Source: Talpa occidentalis (lineage: Eukaryota; Chordata; Mammalia; Eulipotyphla; Talpidae). From it: a stretch of DNA of 64,000 bases. The translations under genes were made by a program, and so were the position numbers. A model generated the notes under the pieces. The model was not told where the DNA came from. It searched no databases and was given only the letters and a program-made list of their open reading frames with translations. The stretch covers positions 72,957,106 to 73,021,105 of the forward strand of contig NW_023601104.1 of assembly GCF_014898055.3 (NCBI RefSeq), written 5' to 3'. Of the stretch, positions 1 through 11,892 are shown one piece after another (position 1 is the stretch's first letter; each line of letters starts with the position of its first letter).

Positions 1-113
1 TGCGCCATGTGGGTCTCTCCCTGGCCGGCCGGGAATTGAACTTGCACTGCAGAGGCTGCAGACAGCGTCCCAGTGCTGCACTCAACCCGCTGCACCATCG
101 GAGAGGTCCACAA
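1..113 (-). mobile_element. tRNA-derived SINE, 5' head, cut by window edge
   Basis: The sequence matches the reverse complement of the head of the SINE family found seven more times in the window. It has the shared 'tgcgccatgtggg' block, a decayed B-box-like segment (gaattgaac, complement of gttcaattc) and the reversed head ending in 'gagaggtcc'. The 3' body and tail lie beyond base 1, so neither length nor target duplication can be judged. The 'ctggccggccggg' segment groups it with the copies at 48277 and 51925. It is non-coding and was ancestrally transcribed by RNA polymerase III. Confidence 0.85.
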
Positions 114-699
114 TTTTGATTCTTATACAGATATAAAATGACATGGATATATGTGTAAATATAAAGTGACTTTTTTTTTTTAAAAAAAGGGGCCAGTAAG
201 ATGTTACAACTAGTTGAATGGAGGATATAAAAAAGCACACCTATGTAAAACGTCAAATAAATCCAAATAGAGACAAAATTATCTGCAGGGCAACACTGAA
301 CCGCCTCTCTACTGGATACAGTTTATATCTCTGTGGACAAGAATCACTCACAATACTTCCACATCTTAGCAGAATTATAAAATAGAACACAGATAATGAA
401 AAGTGAATCAAGAGGATGCTATAAGATAGGACACCCAGTAGTCCATTTTGCCTCTTTTCAAAGTCTTTCACCATTTTCCCTGACAAGGTAGTCAGGTCTG
501 ATGAATGACCCTACAGGGGGTGCTGTGTATTGCTGCCCCTATTTCCAGCAAAGCCAAGGATGGAGCAAAGTGAACACCAGGAGATTTAGGGACTGGGGGT
601 AGACAGCATATGTGCCAGGCTTCCGCTTGGTTTCTCTGGAAGGGGGCAAGACCCACAGACATTTGCCCTCAGACAGTGGCAAGAAATATGTAGAGTCAG
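114..699. other. No feature recognised
   Basis: This stretch is AT-rich non-coding DNA with a poly-T/poly-A transition near 171-187. The 77-codon minus-strand frame at 253-486 is hydrophobic but has no recognisable domain, and I treat it as chance. No repeat family was confidently recognised. Confidence 0.5.
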
Positions 700-1080
700 T
701 GTGGAAATGGCTTCATGGGATCTCTTTACACTTAGGATAAAACACCAACTCCTTTTCATAGCTTACCTGATCTGGCCCGCCCACCTGGCCTCTGCAGCTC
801 TCTTCATTCTTGCCTCCATCTCCAGTTACATTTCCTCTTTTGGTCCAACAGACAGGTCCCACTCTCTTGTTTCTGAAGACTTTGCACTTTTGTTTCTTCC
901 CACTGAAAATCCATTCCTACAGATTTTTGCTGGCTGCATCCTTCTCATTGTTTCAACTCAAACGCCATGACTTGGAAAGGCCTTCCCAACCTCCGACCCT
1001 TTCAGAGTTCTCCAAGTCACCTCTTTTGATTTTCTCTGTTTCTGTGGCCTGATGGGGCTCCTCCCTCTAGAACATGATCT
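700..1080 (+). mobile_element. LINE-2 (L2) 3' ORF2 fragment
   Basis: The text follows the sense strand of the 3' part of mammalian L2. It includes the 'cctgatctggcc' block, the segment of successive tctc/ctcc blocks, the 'tttgcact' block and the 'aaggccttccc' block near 977. In intact L2 (CR1 clade) this region encodes the C-terminal end of the reverse transcriptase protein. The plus-strand frame at 701-970 still reads partly in L2 sense, but it has no start context and is interrupted. It is an ancient, inactive copy. Confidence 0.75.
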
Positions 1081-2259
1081 CTGAGGGCAGGGAATCTCAG
1101 ACGTGGCCAGGACCCACCCTGGCGCCTGAGGTGTGGGGCTCCAGAAATAGTTTCAGATCTCCAGGCTACGCAGTCACCCAGGCTGAGGGGACATGTTGTT
1201 CTTTCCTGTAGGTAAGGTGTAGGGTAAATGATTTGCAGACTTTTCTGCCCTCCTGCCATTAGGATTGCCCGCCTGATGTTGGACACCTGCATTTTGTTAC
1301 ATTGCTATTTTCAGTTGTGTTGTTTGCTTCTGTTGGCCATGGCTGCAGTATTGATATATTGCCAAGAGAAGCAGAGGCAGGAGAAAGAACAGGAGAGAGA
1401 AAAGGAGAGAGAGAAAGCCCGAGAGCCCAGAAAAGAGTGAACACTCGCCAGGGGTTGAGAGGCCTGCTGGCACCCCTGCCTGCTCTGTACCTGGTTGCTG
1501 CACTACATGTGAAAGCTCAACAAAAGCCTGAAAAAGCCACCAAGTGCTCAGGACTCTCCTTTACCCATATGCTCTGATCTTCGAAAACCTGCTCTGTGCC
1601 CTTCCTGGCACTACGTAAGGGCAGCACGAGTGTGATGCTTGCAACTGTCTTGACCGGGACAGAGAGATGCCTTCCATGGCTCTCGTGCATTGTTATTGCT
1701 CAGGATTAAAAAGGAAGGTGACCATTTTAGGAAACGCCAGCCTAGCCACAGCCAAGATGTCTCAACACTATGTTAGCCCCTAAGTGTAAAGCCCCTGACA
1801 GGGAAAGTGGGGGAAGGAAATGAAATGACCCTGAAGTAATGAGTTTGCCCTGAATGGGCGAGATTGTGTTTTCTCCCACTACACCGAATGGAACTCACAA
1901 AAGTTACAGAGAAACTTAAAAATTATGTGTTTTGAACGCCTGAGATTTGCGGGCTGAAATGATTTTACCTGCTACATAAACAATTCTGTAGACTAACCAT
2001 CCATATTTTGTTAGGTCATGAGCATTACTAACTCATGGTTATGGAAGCTATCCGGGTGAAGAGGAAAGAAGTTTGAAAGTTTTGCTTCCATTAAACTCTC
2101 CAGTTGTTCCCCATCATTTTGAACTGAATATTCTGACTTACTGTGTTTATTCATTTTGCCAATATAGACAAGGCCGTGGAGGGAAGATGGCTCTAATTTG
2201 CACCATCACCACGGGAATGCTGAGGACACCCATTCATGCTGTCAGCACATGTCACTCGA
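1081..2259. other. Unassigned non-coding DNA
   Basis: No gene or confident repeat was seen. A purine-rich low-complexity tract (GAGA/GAAA) lies at about 1371-1437 and creates lysine/glutamate-rich or leucine-rich frames on both strands that look spurious. The rest is CpG-poor unique-looking sequence. Confidence 0.5.
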
Positions 2260-4330
2260 ATGCTCACACATGTCAGGCAATATTCTAGGTGCTTGGGACA
2301 CAGCAAAGCACAAAATAGGTAATCAGTTCTACTCTTGAGAATCTTGAATTCGAGCAGGGAAGAGAATAATGAATGATAACTAAATAATAAGCAAGTAAAT
2401 TACATTGCAGTTTAGAAGGTGAGGAGTGATTAGAAAAAGAAAATCAGATCAAGGATATAGAGAACAAGAGTGGGTGGCACTGGGAGAGCAGGTTGGGGTA
2501 TTAAATCACGTGGTCTGGAGACAAGTGAGGGTGGCCCTGAGCATCAGGTTGAGGGAACAAATAAAGCAAATGACTTGGGGGGAGTGAGGCAGAGTGATGA
2601 CATGTTTAAGGACAAGAAGTTAATGTGCCTGGGGCAGGTGAGGGAGGGGTGAGTAAGTGAATAGATTCTGGGTCAGAAAGGATTTAATAGGCTTTACTTC
2701 TAAATTAAATGCATTTGTTTCCTGTGGCTGTTGTAGCAAATTACCAAAAACTCAGCGGCTTAAAACAATAGAAATTTATTCTTTCACAGTTCTGGGGGTC
2801 AGAAGTCCAAACTCAGTTTTACCAGGAGGAAGCCAAGGTGTCAGCAGAGCTGCGTTCCTCAGAGCTCCAGGGGAGAATCTGTTCCTGCCTCTTCCAGCTC
2901 TGCTGGCTGCGGGATGCCAGCCTCTGCTCCCTGCTACACTGATTCCTCTTCTGCCTGCTTCTCCCATGTCCTCTGCCTCTGTGATAACATTTAGGGCCCA
3001 CTCAGATAATCCAGGATAGTCTCTCCATCTCAAGACCCTTAACTTAATCATACCAACAGAGGCTGCTCCTTTTGGGGGGGGGGGGTGCATATGAGGCAAC
3101 ACTCACAGGTTTCAGAGACTAGGACATGGGAAACCAGTTTTCAGTATACCACTGAGACCAGCACAGGATGTTGAGCAAAACTAATCTAATTTTCCTTCAA
3201 AAGGATGAAAGTATCCCTTTGGTGGTGGGGTAAGTATAAAAACAGGAAGGATGCAATAACACGGAGGCTAACCCAGGTGACATGACAGTGACTTCTATCA
3301 GGGTGGTGGCAATGGAGATGGTATAAATAGGTTCTATTTGATGTCAGAACCAAGAGAATCTAATAAAAGTTTGACATAGGGTTGGAAAAAAGAAGTCAAG
3401 AGTAACTCTTAACATTTTGGGCCTGAGTAACTAGAAAATAGAGTTGCCATTGACTGATAAATTCAGATCTGCCAGTGGAGCAGGTTCAAAGGAAGAGAAT
3501 GACAGTCCCGTTTGGTGGAGATAGTGAGGTGGAATTGTCAAGTAGGCAGTTCCACATGTTGGTCTGGAATTCAGAGCTAAGGCCTGGGCTGGATATCACT
3601 ACATGTTACTTAAAGACTAATGGTATGATAAGATCATCAAGGAACCAAATCAGACAAAGAAGAAAAGAGGGCTGAGACCAGGACATTTCAGTACTGAAAG
3701 ATTCGGGAGAAGATGAATAGGAAGATATCAAGAAGTGTTGACTGAGAGAGGAGGGACATCAAGGACTGTGGGGTCCTGAAAGCCTGGGGAGGAGAGCGTA
3801 TCAAAGAGAGAAAGGGCTCAATCATGACAAATGATGCTCACAGGTTAAGTAAAGTGAGGATTGTGGCTTATCTTTGGATTTAACCAAATGGAGGTCATAG
3901 GCTATCTTGACAAGAAGAGTTTGATGGAATGGGCTTAGCAGAACTAGTACTTACATCTTTTCTGAGGAATTTTGTAGCAAAGAAAAGGGATGGTAGCTGT
4001 GAGAGGGAAGGGGAGTCAAGAAAAAGGATTTTTGGTTTTTACTTTTCATTTTTTAGATGAAAGTAAGAGCTACATGCTTGTGTACTCATGGGACTGACTC
4101 AGTAGAGAGAAAATTAATGCTGTAGGAGGGAGAAAGATAGATCGCTTGAAGGATGTCCTTGGAAAGACAAAGGGAGATGGATATTCATCTGAGCTACTGT
4201 ACACAGAGGCAGAGCCAGTGTGAGATGCTGCTGGGAGTCGATGTGGTGGAGCCATCTGTGAAAATTCTCTTCTGCTTCATTTTCTTAGAGAACTGGCAAC
4301 CAGATCATCTATTGAGAACAAGAATGGGAA
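2260..4330 (-). mobile_element. Long antisense LINE-2 fragment, split by a later insertion
   Basis: Read on the minus strand, this follows the L2 reverse transcriptase region through to its 3' end. Reading plus to minus, the 3' terminus is near 2265-2300 (complement of the 'ctaggcactgggga' type end). The ORF2 segment then runs through about 3200-4290, including blocks corresponding to 'gagttgccattgactga' at about 3443 and 'gtaggcagttc' at about 3542. About 1.6 kb of L2 remains once the repeat at about 2700-3160 is excluded. Every frame is broken, so it is inactive. This is a fairly long L2 survivor. The right boundary is approximate. Confidence 0.7.
2700..3160. mobile_element. Old interspersed repeat inserted in L2, family not named
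   Basis: This block begins near 'tttcctgtggctgttgtagc' and continues with 'ttaaaacaatagaaatttat', 'cacagttctggg' and 'gataatccaggatagtctc'. These are hallmarks of a very common ancient mammalian repeat whose formal name I do not assert. It interrupts antisense L2 sequence that resumes at about 3200, so it inserted after the L2. It contains a 12-base G run at 3074-3085. The 120-aa and 108-aa open frames on opposite strands here are repeat artefacts. Confidence 0.6.
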
Positions 4331-5790
4331 AGGACGTGCTGGGGATTTTAATCCTCTAGGAAAATAAAGGAGGGTGTACAGGAGTGTGTGGGTGGTAGGG
4401 GGTACTTCTTCCTGGTGGGTATGTTCTGTCTGGGTCTTTGTTCATGGGTTTGGGGTCTGAAGGAGCCTAATATGACACCAGATGCTCCAGTAATATCTTT
4501 GTTGGTGATGATGGAACATAAGCTCAGGGAAAAGATGATATTAGCCTGTTAGACTTTGTAGGAACAAATTTTAGAAATCCTCTTTGCATGAAGCTTCAAG
4601 GTCTGGTGGGAAATGTGATGAAGAGCTTGCTCCAATCTCAGAAGTGACTGTGGGGGCCTGAAAAGGAACAGTCCTAAAAAAAAAAACAAAAAACAAAAAA
4701 CACAAGACTGATGGCTCACCAGGTAGTCAAAGAGAGTCAGCACATGTGACCTTTTTGGGCAGTTGACGTAGAGAAGGCCAGGATGGCCACGGAGCCTCAA
4801 ATGTGGCCCAGGATTGGAGGTTTCTTTCTAAAATACCTGCTAGAAAGAGTCATGAACTGAAAGTGTCAAATCAACACCTGGGAGTTCAAAAGGCCTGTGA
4901 CTATTTAGGGACTGGAACAGGTACTTAGCCATTGTCTCCACTGAGGAAGGGAATAAAAGCCCAGCAGTGGAACGGAGGTAATGACCGAGAGTTACCTGAC
5001 TGGCCAGGGTGAGGCTGCCCGGTGGTCACTAGCCTTCTGACCACCTCTCAGACTCCAGCTGGTTCTTCAGAGACCCCAGGCTCTGCAGTGGCCCAGCCTC
5101 ACTCAAGTTGGCCAGCCCTATTGGGGAGGTTGTCTAAACCTTTCAGTCCCAAAGGAAATGGGAGCGACTAAGAATGTGGATTAAGCACCTCCAGCTGCTG
5201 ACACATTGCTGACAGTGGCAGATAAGAAGGGATGAGTGGCATGTGCTGAATGCAAGCTCCAAGAGTCCTCACTCGGCTGCATTCACAGGCTGGTTTTCAG
5301 GGCACTTGAAATTATTTATTCAGATCCATCAGCCTTGTTTGGAAAGGCTGATTAGCATTTGCAGACTTGTGTGAGATGCTCAGGAAGCCACAGAACAAAT
5401 GCTCATGCTTGTCACCCTGGCCCCAGGCACCTAGTCCCTGACTAGACTCCCTCTACCGCTGTGTAATTAGGAAAGGGTGAAAGGGGCCTGTGTCTTAGTG
5501 AGGCAGTAAATTTTCACCATTGAAAGGGCAGGTTTGTGAACTAGTCTCTCTTGTCCTAAGGAAAATATGTAATTCCTCATGAGAATCTAAAATGGCGTTT
5601 ACAGCAAAGGCCTATAGGGTTTGATGCAGTAGGTCCACTGGATCAGCGGAGTACAGCACCGGGGTTTGGTTCTCGGGCAGGACCAGTTGCCTCTCTGAGT
5701 AAATTAAGAAAAAACAAGAGAATAAGATCAATTAATCAACCCCTCCCCTCCCCTCTTTTCCCCTACCTTCCCATTATTTTCCCTTCCCTT
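4331..5790. other. Unassigned non-coding DNA
   Basis: No gene was seen. An A/C-rich simple stretch lies at about 4676-4702. A pyrimidine-only tract of CCCCT-type units runs from about 5738 to 5790. The segment at about 5290-5390 is AT-rich, unique-looking sequence that could be a conserved non-coding element, but alignment would be needed to say so. Confidence 0.45.
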
Positions 5791-5799
5791 ATGTCTCAT

Positions 5800-6080
5800 C
5801 CTTTCTTTCCTGCAGCAGGACATTTGCGCATGCTGCTTCCCAGGCCTATTTTTCTCTTCCTCCAGTGTTTCCCTGATTAATTCCTATTTAACTTTAAGGT
5901 TTCAATTTACATATCATAGCCTAAGAAATACCTTCTTTGACTGTCCTTGTCCCATCTCTTATCGTCACTTATTGTCTCCTTCAGCTCACTTATCACAAGT
6001 GTTGTTATATATTTATCTGTTGTCTTTTGGCTTCACGTCTGTATTTCCCAGAAGAAGTCAGGGGGAGAATATGGAGGCCA
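5800..6080 (+). mobile_element. LINE-2 3' fragment
   Basis: This is sense-strand L2 3' sequence: a 'gcttcccag' block, 'ttccctgattaattcc', 'aggtttcaat' in place of the L2 'aggtctttgctcaaat' motif, then 'cttatcacaa' and 'ttatctgt'. It stops just before the MLT1-like LTR. It is divergent and non-coding. The two overlapping frames of about 60 aa here are not genes. Confidence 0.6.
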
Positions 6081-6248
6081 TACCTATTTTGTACATCAAG
6101 ATAGCACCAGCATTTCATATTGCACTAAGGGATGAATTAATATTTGCTGAATGAATCACCCATCCTTTGCGACTGCTGATAAAAGACAAGGCTGGCATCT
6201 TTCCAGCAGGCTGGAGTCTGAGAACACTGTCCCCCTGCAACATGAACT

Positions 6249-6605
6249 GAGGTTCTGTGATGGACCAAATGTTTGTGTTCCTTCAAAATATACATGTTGA
6301 AATTCTATCCCCCTGATGTGATGGCGTGAGGAAGTGGGGACTTTGAAAGTGATTAGGCTATGAGGCTGGAGCCCTAATGAATGGGGCTGGTACCTTATAA
6401 GGGGGACCCTAAAGAGCTCCCTCCTCTCTCTCTGCCTTGTGAAGACACAGTATGAAGAGGGCAATGTGCAGTCCAGAGCAGGGCTCACTCTAGAACCTAC
6501 CTGTGCTGGTGCCCTAATCTCAGACTTCCAGCTAACAGAAATGGGAAAAGCAAATTTCCTGTTCACAAGCCATCTACTTTGTGGCATTTTGTTATAGCAT
6601 TTTGA
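6249..6605 (+). mobile_element. MLT1-like (MaLR/ERVL-type) solo LTR
   Basis: The order of blocks matches the MLT1 LTR family in sense orientation: 'ggaccaaatgtttgtgttcc' at 6263, 'cccctgatgtgatgg' at about 6310, the 'gctggagccctaatgaatgg' region, 'agagctccctcctc' at about 6413, 'tgaagacacag' at about 6440 and a terminal 'ggcattttgttatagca' at about 6584. MLT1 are non-autonomous ERVL-related LTR elements of early placental age. No internal sequence was seen. The 143-aa minus-strand frame at 6156-6587 is an antisense shadow. Confidence 0.8.
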
Positions 6606-8595
6606 AGATATCTTTTTAATAACTCCACACAGGACTGCTCACAGGATGTAAATGACACTCTCTAGACAGTGCAATGGTTTTAAAAAGCAAAAGGAGAGGT
6701 GAAGGGGGAGCAGGGGGAAAGTTGCCAGAGGACAATGTTCTGATTTCCAGGTTGTTAAAGAAACCTCAGAACTTCAAGCCAGTGTGGGCTGGTGCTAGAT
6801 CCTCATCTCAGACCGGTTTTCTTGTCCCCTAAGGAGGACTATTCAGTCACTCTTCCCAAATTTTGGCTAACTCTACGTTCCACATTCATATGTCCCCACC
6901 CCCAAACACCCAGTTATTTGGTCCACACTTAACTGTGATCAAGTAAAGTCCCTTTCCTGAGAATGCCCAGTGGGAACTGAGAGACATTCAATCCCTCACT
7001 TATGAAATGGGTAACTGTTATGAGTAAGAAAAACAGATTTATCTGTAGATTTAAAAAAATAGTCAAACAGATGTGAAGGGAGGGCCCAGCACAGAGATGG
7101 GGCGTGAACTCCAGGACTCCTGTCCCTCCCTACAGTTCTCTCCTGAAGTCTAGCTACATTCCCCTCCCCACTGGGTGTTATGAGAAACCCATTTTGATTA
7201 GGCAAGCTACCTGCTGAAAAAAGAATTCTCGGTGAGTATACTGATTCCGCACAGATTATTCTTTTTAATTCTCCTAGTATTGCAACAGGGGAAGTATTAT
7301 AGCCCCCATTTTATAGATGCTTTTTACTTACCAGGAATAGATCCTGTGTAGAGGGTTAGGAAGACTTGCCTTCTAGTCTTAATTTTACCTTAGCTACATC
7401 ATGGGAAAGCAGATTAGCTTCTTTTGTCCTGAGGCTTTCTCAGATTAATTTCTTTTGGCCTGAGACTTTTTCAAGAAGCAATTTTGGACTGGTGGAAAGG
7501 GTCAAGGAAGTGGTTAAGCAAGAATCCTGTTTGCAATTTATGAAATCAATGATCATGGTCTAGAAGATTGTGAATGGGCAGGAGTTGTAATAAGCCTAGC
7601 CTCAGTCTCCTCACTGCGGCCTATAGGAATTGGATCACATAGTATCTAAGATGCTTCTAGCTCTAACAATTCAATAGATTATTTTCTGGCTTCAATTACC
7701 AAGAGGTTTACTCTCAATCATGAAAGAACTAAAAATGGCTAATAAATTTGGTGGGACATTTGAACAACACAGTAATAGACCTACTTGTATCTGCAATAAT
7801 TCTTTTTGGCTCTGAAAACCTTTGAAAAATTTCCCTTTTATTATGACTACATGGATCATTACTTGGCAAAGAAATTTCCTCTAATATTGATCTATGAACA
7901 TAAAGGATTATGTGCCCAGATAAAAGGATATAAAAATAAAATCTATTAACTTATTGACAGTAAAAGTCAGGGCTGAATTTTCATGAAAATGAATCAACAA
8001 AAGCTACCATCGAAACTGGGTCAACTGAGAAAATACAAGTTTAAATGATTAACCCTAAGTCAATGATTTTCAAATTGAGGTTTCCTAGTTTTGGAAACAT
8101 TCAAGAAAATTAAGAGTCTCTTAAAATTGTTTAAAGGGGAAAATTGATTCCCAAATCCACTGTTGTAAACTCACTGAAAGGTGTGACCTTGATTGCCATC
8201 TTCACCAGGTTACCAAGGCACCACATCCTTATGCTTTCCAGGATTCCTTGAGTGAAGGAAATTCCAGCAGACTGAGAACCTGTAACTTCACCACATTGAT
8301 GGGGATACTCATAAACAGAGCCTAGAAGCACTGAGATTCTCACTGAAGGTCTAAATTGAAAACCCACAAAAATAGCCTGAGGATGGTAAGTGGTGTACCT
8401 GTTGTACTGATAAACACTTTCCAAAATTCACCAAACTTAGAGTCAAGTGAATTCAGAATCTACCTATGATTTTCAAGCAATGAAAAATTGAGAAAAATCA
8501 GGTCTATTCATAGAATAGTTGCTCACATGTCAGATGTTCAATAACTAATATTAAATGAATAAATTGGCTCTACATATTTGTACAACTATCACTTT
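6606..8595. other. Unassigned non-coding DNA with a possible MIR
   Basis: No coding gene was seen. Around 7225-7322 the sequence 'cccccattttatagatg' preceded by 'attctcctagtattgcaa' resembles an antisense MIR, weakly supported. The remainder is AT-rich and unique-looking. Confidence 0.45.
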
Positions 8596-8816
8596 TTGAG
8601 GGTTTTTTTTTGTGTTAAAACTTAGTGGGGTTTTTTGAGCATTTTAAATTTTATTTTTATATTCCCCATACAATTGCAACCCCCTTATTTTGACCCCAAT
8701 CCCTCCTTTCCCCTCCCCCCAACCCCCATAGTGTGTCTCTTGTTCATAGTTGTTTGTTGATTTTGATTTTTTCTTTCTTACAGTTATTCTTTTTCCTGGT
8801 CCCTTGTTTAGGTTTT

Positions 8817-10909
8817 CTAGATTCTTGCTATGAGTGAGACCATCCGGTATTTTTCTTTTTCTTTCTGGCTTATTTCGCTGAGCATGATCCCTTCCAGATC
8901 CATCCATGTTGCTGCAAATTGCATGTGTTTATCTTTTTTGAATGCTGAGTAATATTCCGTGGTGTATATGTACCACATCTTCTTGATCCAGTCATCTATT
9001 TTTGGGCATTTGGGTTGTTTCCAAAGCTTAGCTATTGTAAATAGTGTGGCTACAAACATGGGGGTGCAGGTGCTCTTTGGAATTGATGTTTCTGTGTCCT
9101 TTGGGTAAATACCTAGGAGTGGAATTGCTGGATCATATGGAAGCTCTATGTTTAGTAGGTCCAGAAATCTCCACACAGCTCTCCATAGTGGTTGGACCAG
9201 TTTGCACTCCCACCAGCAGTGCAGGAGAGTTCCTTTTACTCCACATCCTTGCCAACATTTGTTGTTGCTAGTTTTTTTAATATGTGCCATTCTTACTGGT
9301 GTGAGATGGTATCTCATGGTAGTTTTGATTTGCATTTCCCTGATGACAAGTGATGTTGAACATTTTTTCATATGCCTGTTGGCCATTTGTATTTCCTCTT
9401 CAGAGAAGTTTCTTTTTAGCTCTTCTGCCCATTTTTTTACTGGATTATTTTCTTTGTTTTTATTGAGTCTCATCAGCTTTTTGTAGAATTTTTGTGATCA
9501 GTCCTTTATCATTAGTGTTGGGTGCAAAAATGTTCTCCCAGTTGGTGGGGTTTCTCTTTGTTTTTGTTATTGTCTCTTTTGCTGTGCAGAAGCTCTTTAA
9601 TTTGATGTAGCCCCAGGTGTTTATCTTTGCCTTCACTATCACTGCTTTGGGTGATGTGTCTATAAAGATGTCTTTGAGGTGCATGTCATGTAGTGTTTCA
9701 CCTGTATTTCCTTCTATATATTTTATGGTTTCAGGTCTTATGTCTAGTTCTTTAATCCATTTTGAGTTGGTTTTTGTGTATGGTGTGAGGTAGTGGTCAA
9801 GTTTCATTCTTTTGCATGTAGCAACCCAGTTTTCCCAGCACCATTTATTGAATAAACTTTCTTTGCTCCAGTGCATATTCTTTGCTCCTTTATCAAAGAT
9901 TAGTTGACCATAAATCTGTGGGTTTATTTCTGGGTGTTCTATTTGGTTCCATTGGTCCGTGTGTCTGTTCTGGCTCCAGTACCATGCAGTTTTGATTATT
10001 ATGGCTTTGCAGTATAGTTCGAAATTTGGGAGAGTGATGCCTCCATTCTCTTCTTTTTTTTTTCAGGAGGGTTTTGGCTATTCGGGGTTTTTTTGTGGCT
10101 CCATATGAATTTCATCAATATTTTTTCTATTTCTTTGAATAATGACATTGATATTTTAATTGGAATAACATTGAATCTGTAGATTGCTTTTGGTGGGATG
10201 GCCATTTTGATAATGTTAATTCTTCCGATCCATGAGCAGGGGATGTCTTTCCATTTCTTTATGTCTTCTTCTATTTCTTTTAACAATGTTTTATAGTTTT
10301 CTTTGTATAGGTCCTTTACTTCTTTTGTTAGGTTTATTCCCAAGTATTTGATTTTTTTTGTTTCAATAAAATGGTTTTCTTGATTTCTTCTTCTTCATAT
10401 TTATTGTTTGTGTATAGGAAGGCTACTGATTTTTGTGTGTTGATTTTGTATCCTGCCACTTTACTAAACTGATTGATTAGTTTAATTAGTTTTCCTGTGG
10501 AGTTTTTGGGGTTCTCTATGTATATTATTCTATCATCCATAAATAGTGATAGTTTGACTTCTTCCCTGCCTATTTGGATTCCTTGTATGTCTTTGTCTTG
10601 TCTTATGCTCTGGCTAGGACTTCCAGTATTATGTTGAAAAGCAGTCGTGAGAGTGGACATCCTTGTCTTGTTCCAGATCTTAATAGGAATGCTTTCAGCT
10701 TTTCACCATTGAGAATGATATTGGCTGTGGGCTTGTCACAGATGGCCTTTATAATGTTGAGGTATGTTCCTTGTATCCTGAGAATTTCAAGGGCCTTTAT
10801 CATAAATGGGTGTTGCACTTTGTAGAGTGCTTTCTCAGCATCTATGGATATTATCATATGGTTTTTATATTTCTTTTTTTTAAAGATTTATTTGTTTATT
10901 TATTTATAT

Positions 10910-10948
<39 letters not shown>

Positions 10949-11880
10949 TAAAAGCACTGGGTACAGTCAGAAGCGAGGGAGGGTGGGAGAATCCACCAGA
11001 GCCAGAGCGGGGAACAGAACAGGCAGAAGGACCAAAGACACTGCTGAGGGGAGAAGTGGGTGGCAGGAGAGGTCTGCGTGCCATGTGGGATCCTCACCTG
11101 TTGGCTGGGGATCAAACCAGCACTGCAGAGGCTGTGGGCAGCCTCACAGCCCAGCGCTCAACCACTGACTGGGGAGATCCTTTATATTTCTTTTTGTTGA
11201 TGTGTTGGATTACATTGATTGATTTTCAGATGTTGAACCATCCTTGTGTCTCTGGAATAAATCCTACTTGGTCGTGGTGAATTATCTTATGGATGCATTG
11301 TTGGATTCTGTTGGCAAGGATTTTGTTGAGGATTTTTGCATTAGTGTTCATTAGGGAGATTGGCCTGTAATTTTCTTTTTTTGTGACATCTTTGTTGGGT
11401 TTTGGTATTAGTGTAATGTTGGGTTCATAGAACATATTTGGTAGTATTCCTTCTTTTTCAATTTTTTGAAAGAGTTTGTGTAGGACAGGCACTAATTCAC
11501 TGCTAAATGTTTGGTAGAATTCATTTGTGAAGCTGTCTGGACCTGGGCTTTTGTTTTTGGGGAGTGCTTTGATTACTGCTTCAATTTCACTGCTTGTAAT
11601 TGGTCTGTTTAGTTGTTCTATTTCTTCTTTGTCCAGCTTTGGATGATTATATCATTCTAGGAATTTGTCCATCTCTTCTAGGTTGTTAAATTTGTTTGTG
11701 TATAAGTGTTCATAGTAATCTCTTATTATTCCTTTGATTTCTATTGAGTCTGTTGTGATTTCTCCACTTTCATTTATAATCCTGTTTATACGTGTTTTCT
11801 CCTGTTTTTTCTTTGTGAGCCTTGCTAGAGGTTTGTCTATTTTGTTTATTTTTTCAAAGAACCAACTTTTGGTTTCTTGA
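8817..11880 (-). pseudogene. L1 ORF2 remnant: reverse transcriptase and C-terminal domain
   Basis: Minus-strand pieces collinear with L1 ORF2p can be read in order. At 11226-11492 is an N-terminal RT segment with '[10 protein letters not shown]' and '[10 protein letters not shown]'. At 10603-10857 are RT motifs including 'GTRQGCPLS'. At 10334-10660 the catalytic motif reads FMDD where L1 normally has FADD. The thumb/connection is at 9999-10343. The C-terminal part at 8817-9876 includes a zinc-knuckle-like '[18 protein letters not shown]' and '[17 protein letters not shown]'. Frame shifts separate the blocks, a stop near 11652 lies upstream of the RT, and a SINE splits the RT. It is not functional. 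Confidence 0.92.
10879..11181 (-). mobile_element. tRNA-derived SINE nested in L1 (subfamily B)
   Basis: This is a minus-strand copy. The A-rich tail with repeated ATAAATAAAT units, expanded to a TTTA microsatellite at about 10887-10949, is at the left and the tRNA-like head at the right. The subfamily-B body reads 'actgggtacagtcagaagcg' near 10956. It is flanked by the 15-bp direct repeat 'tttatatttcttttt' at 10864-10878 and 11182-11196, which is L1 sequence duplicated on insertion, so the SINE is younger than the L1. The 169-aa and 61-aa frames crossing it are artefacts. Confidence 0.92.
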
Positions 11881-11892
11881 GTTTCTTTTTAT

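Larger units (their letters stand above)
8596..11892 (-). mobile_element. LINE-1 (L1), 5'-truncated, minus strand
   Basis: This is the largest element in the window. On the minus strand it runs from inside ORF2, just upstream of the reverse transcriptase domain (near 11890), to the 3' UTR and an A-rich tail, read as T-rich at about 8599-8640. The endonuclease domain, ORF1 and 5' UTR are missing, as expected from 5' truncation during target-primed reverse transcription. Long uninterrupted ORF2 blocks show it is younger than the other L1 fragments here. A 303-bp SINE lies inside it at 10879-11181, adding to its apparent length. I could not identify its target-site duplication. Confidence 0.93.

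Noticed and set aside
1302..1577. 91-aa frame with charged Glu/Arg run
   Set aside because: The charged run comes from a GAGA purine tract; overlapping frames on both strands show the same bias.
6156..6587. 143-aa minus-strand frame
   Set aside because: It is antisense to an MLT1-like LTR.
9044..9486. Plus-strand frames of 75 and 112 aa
   Set aside because: They are the antisense of L1 ORF2.
10771..11280. 169-aa plus-strand frame
   Set aside because: It joins antisense L1 to a nested SINE and its TTTA tract; not a gene.
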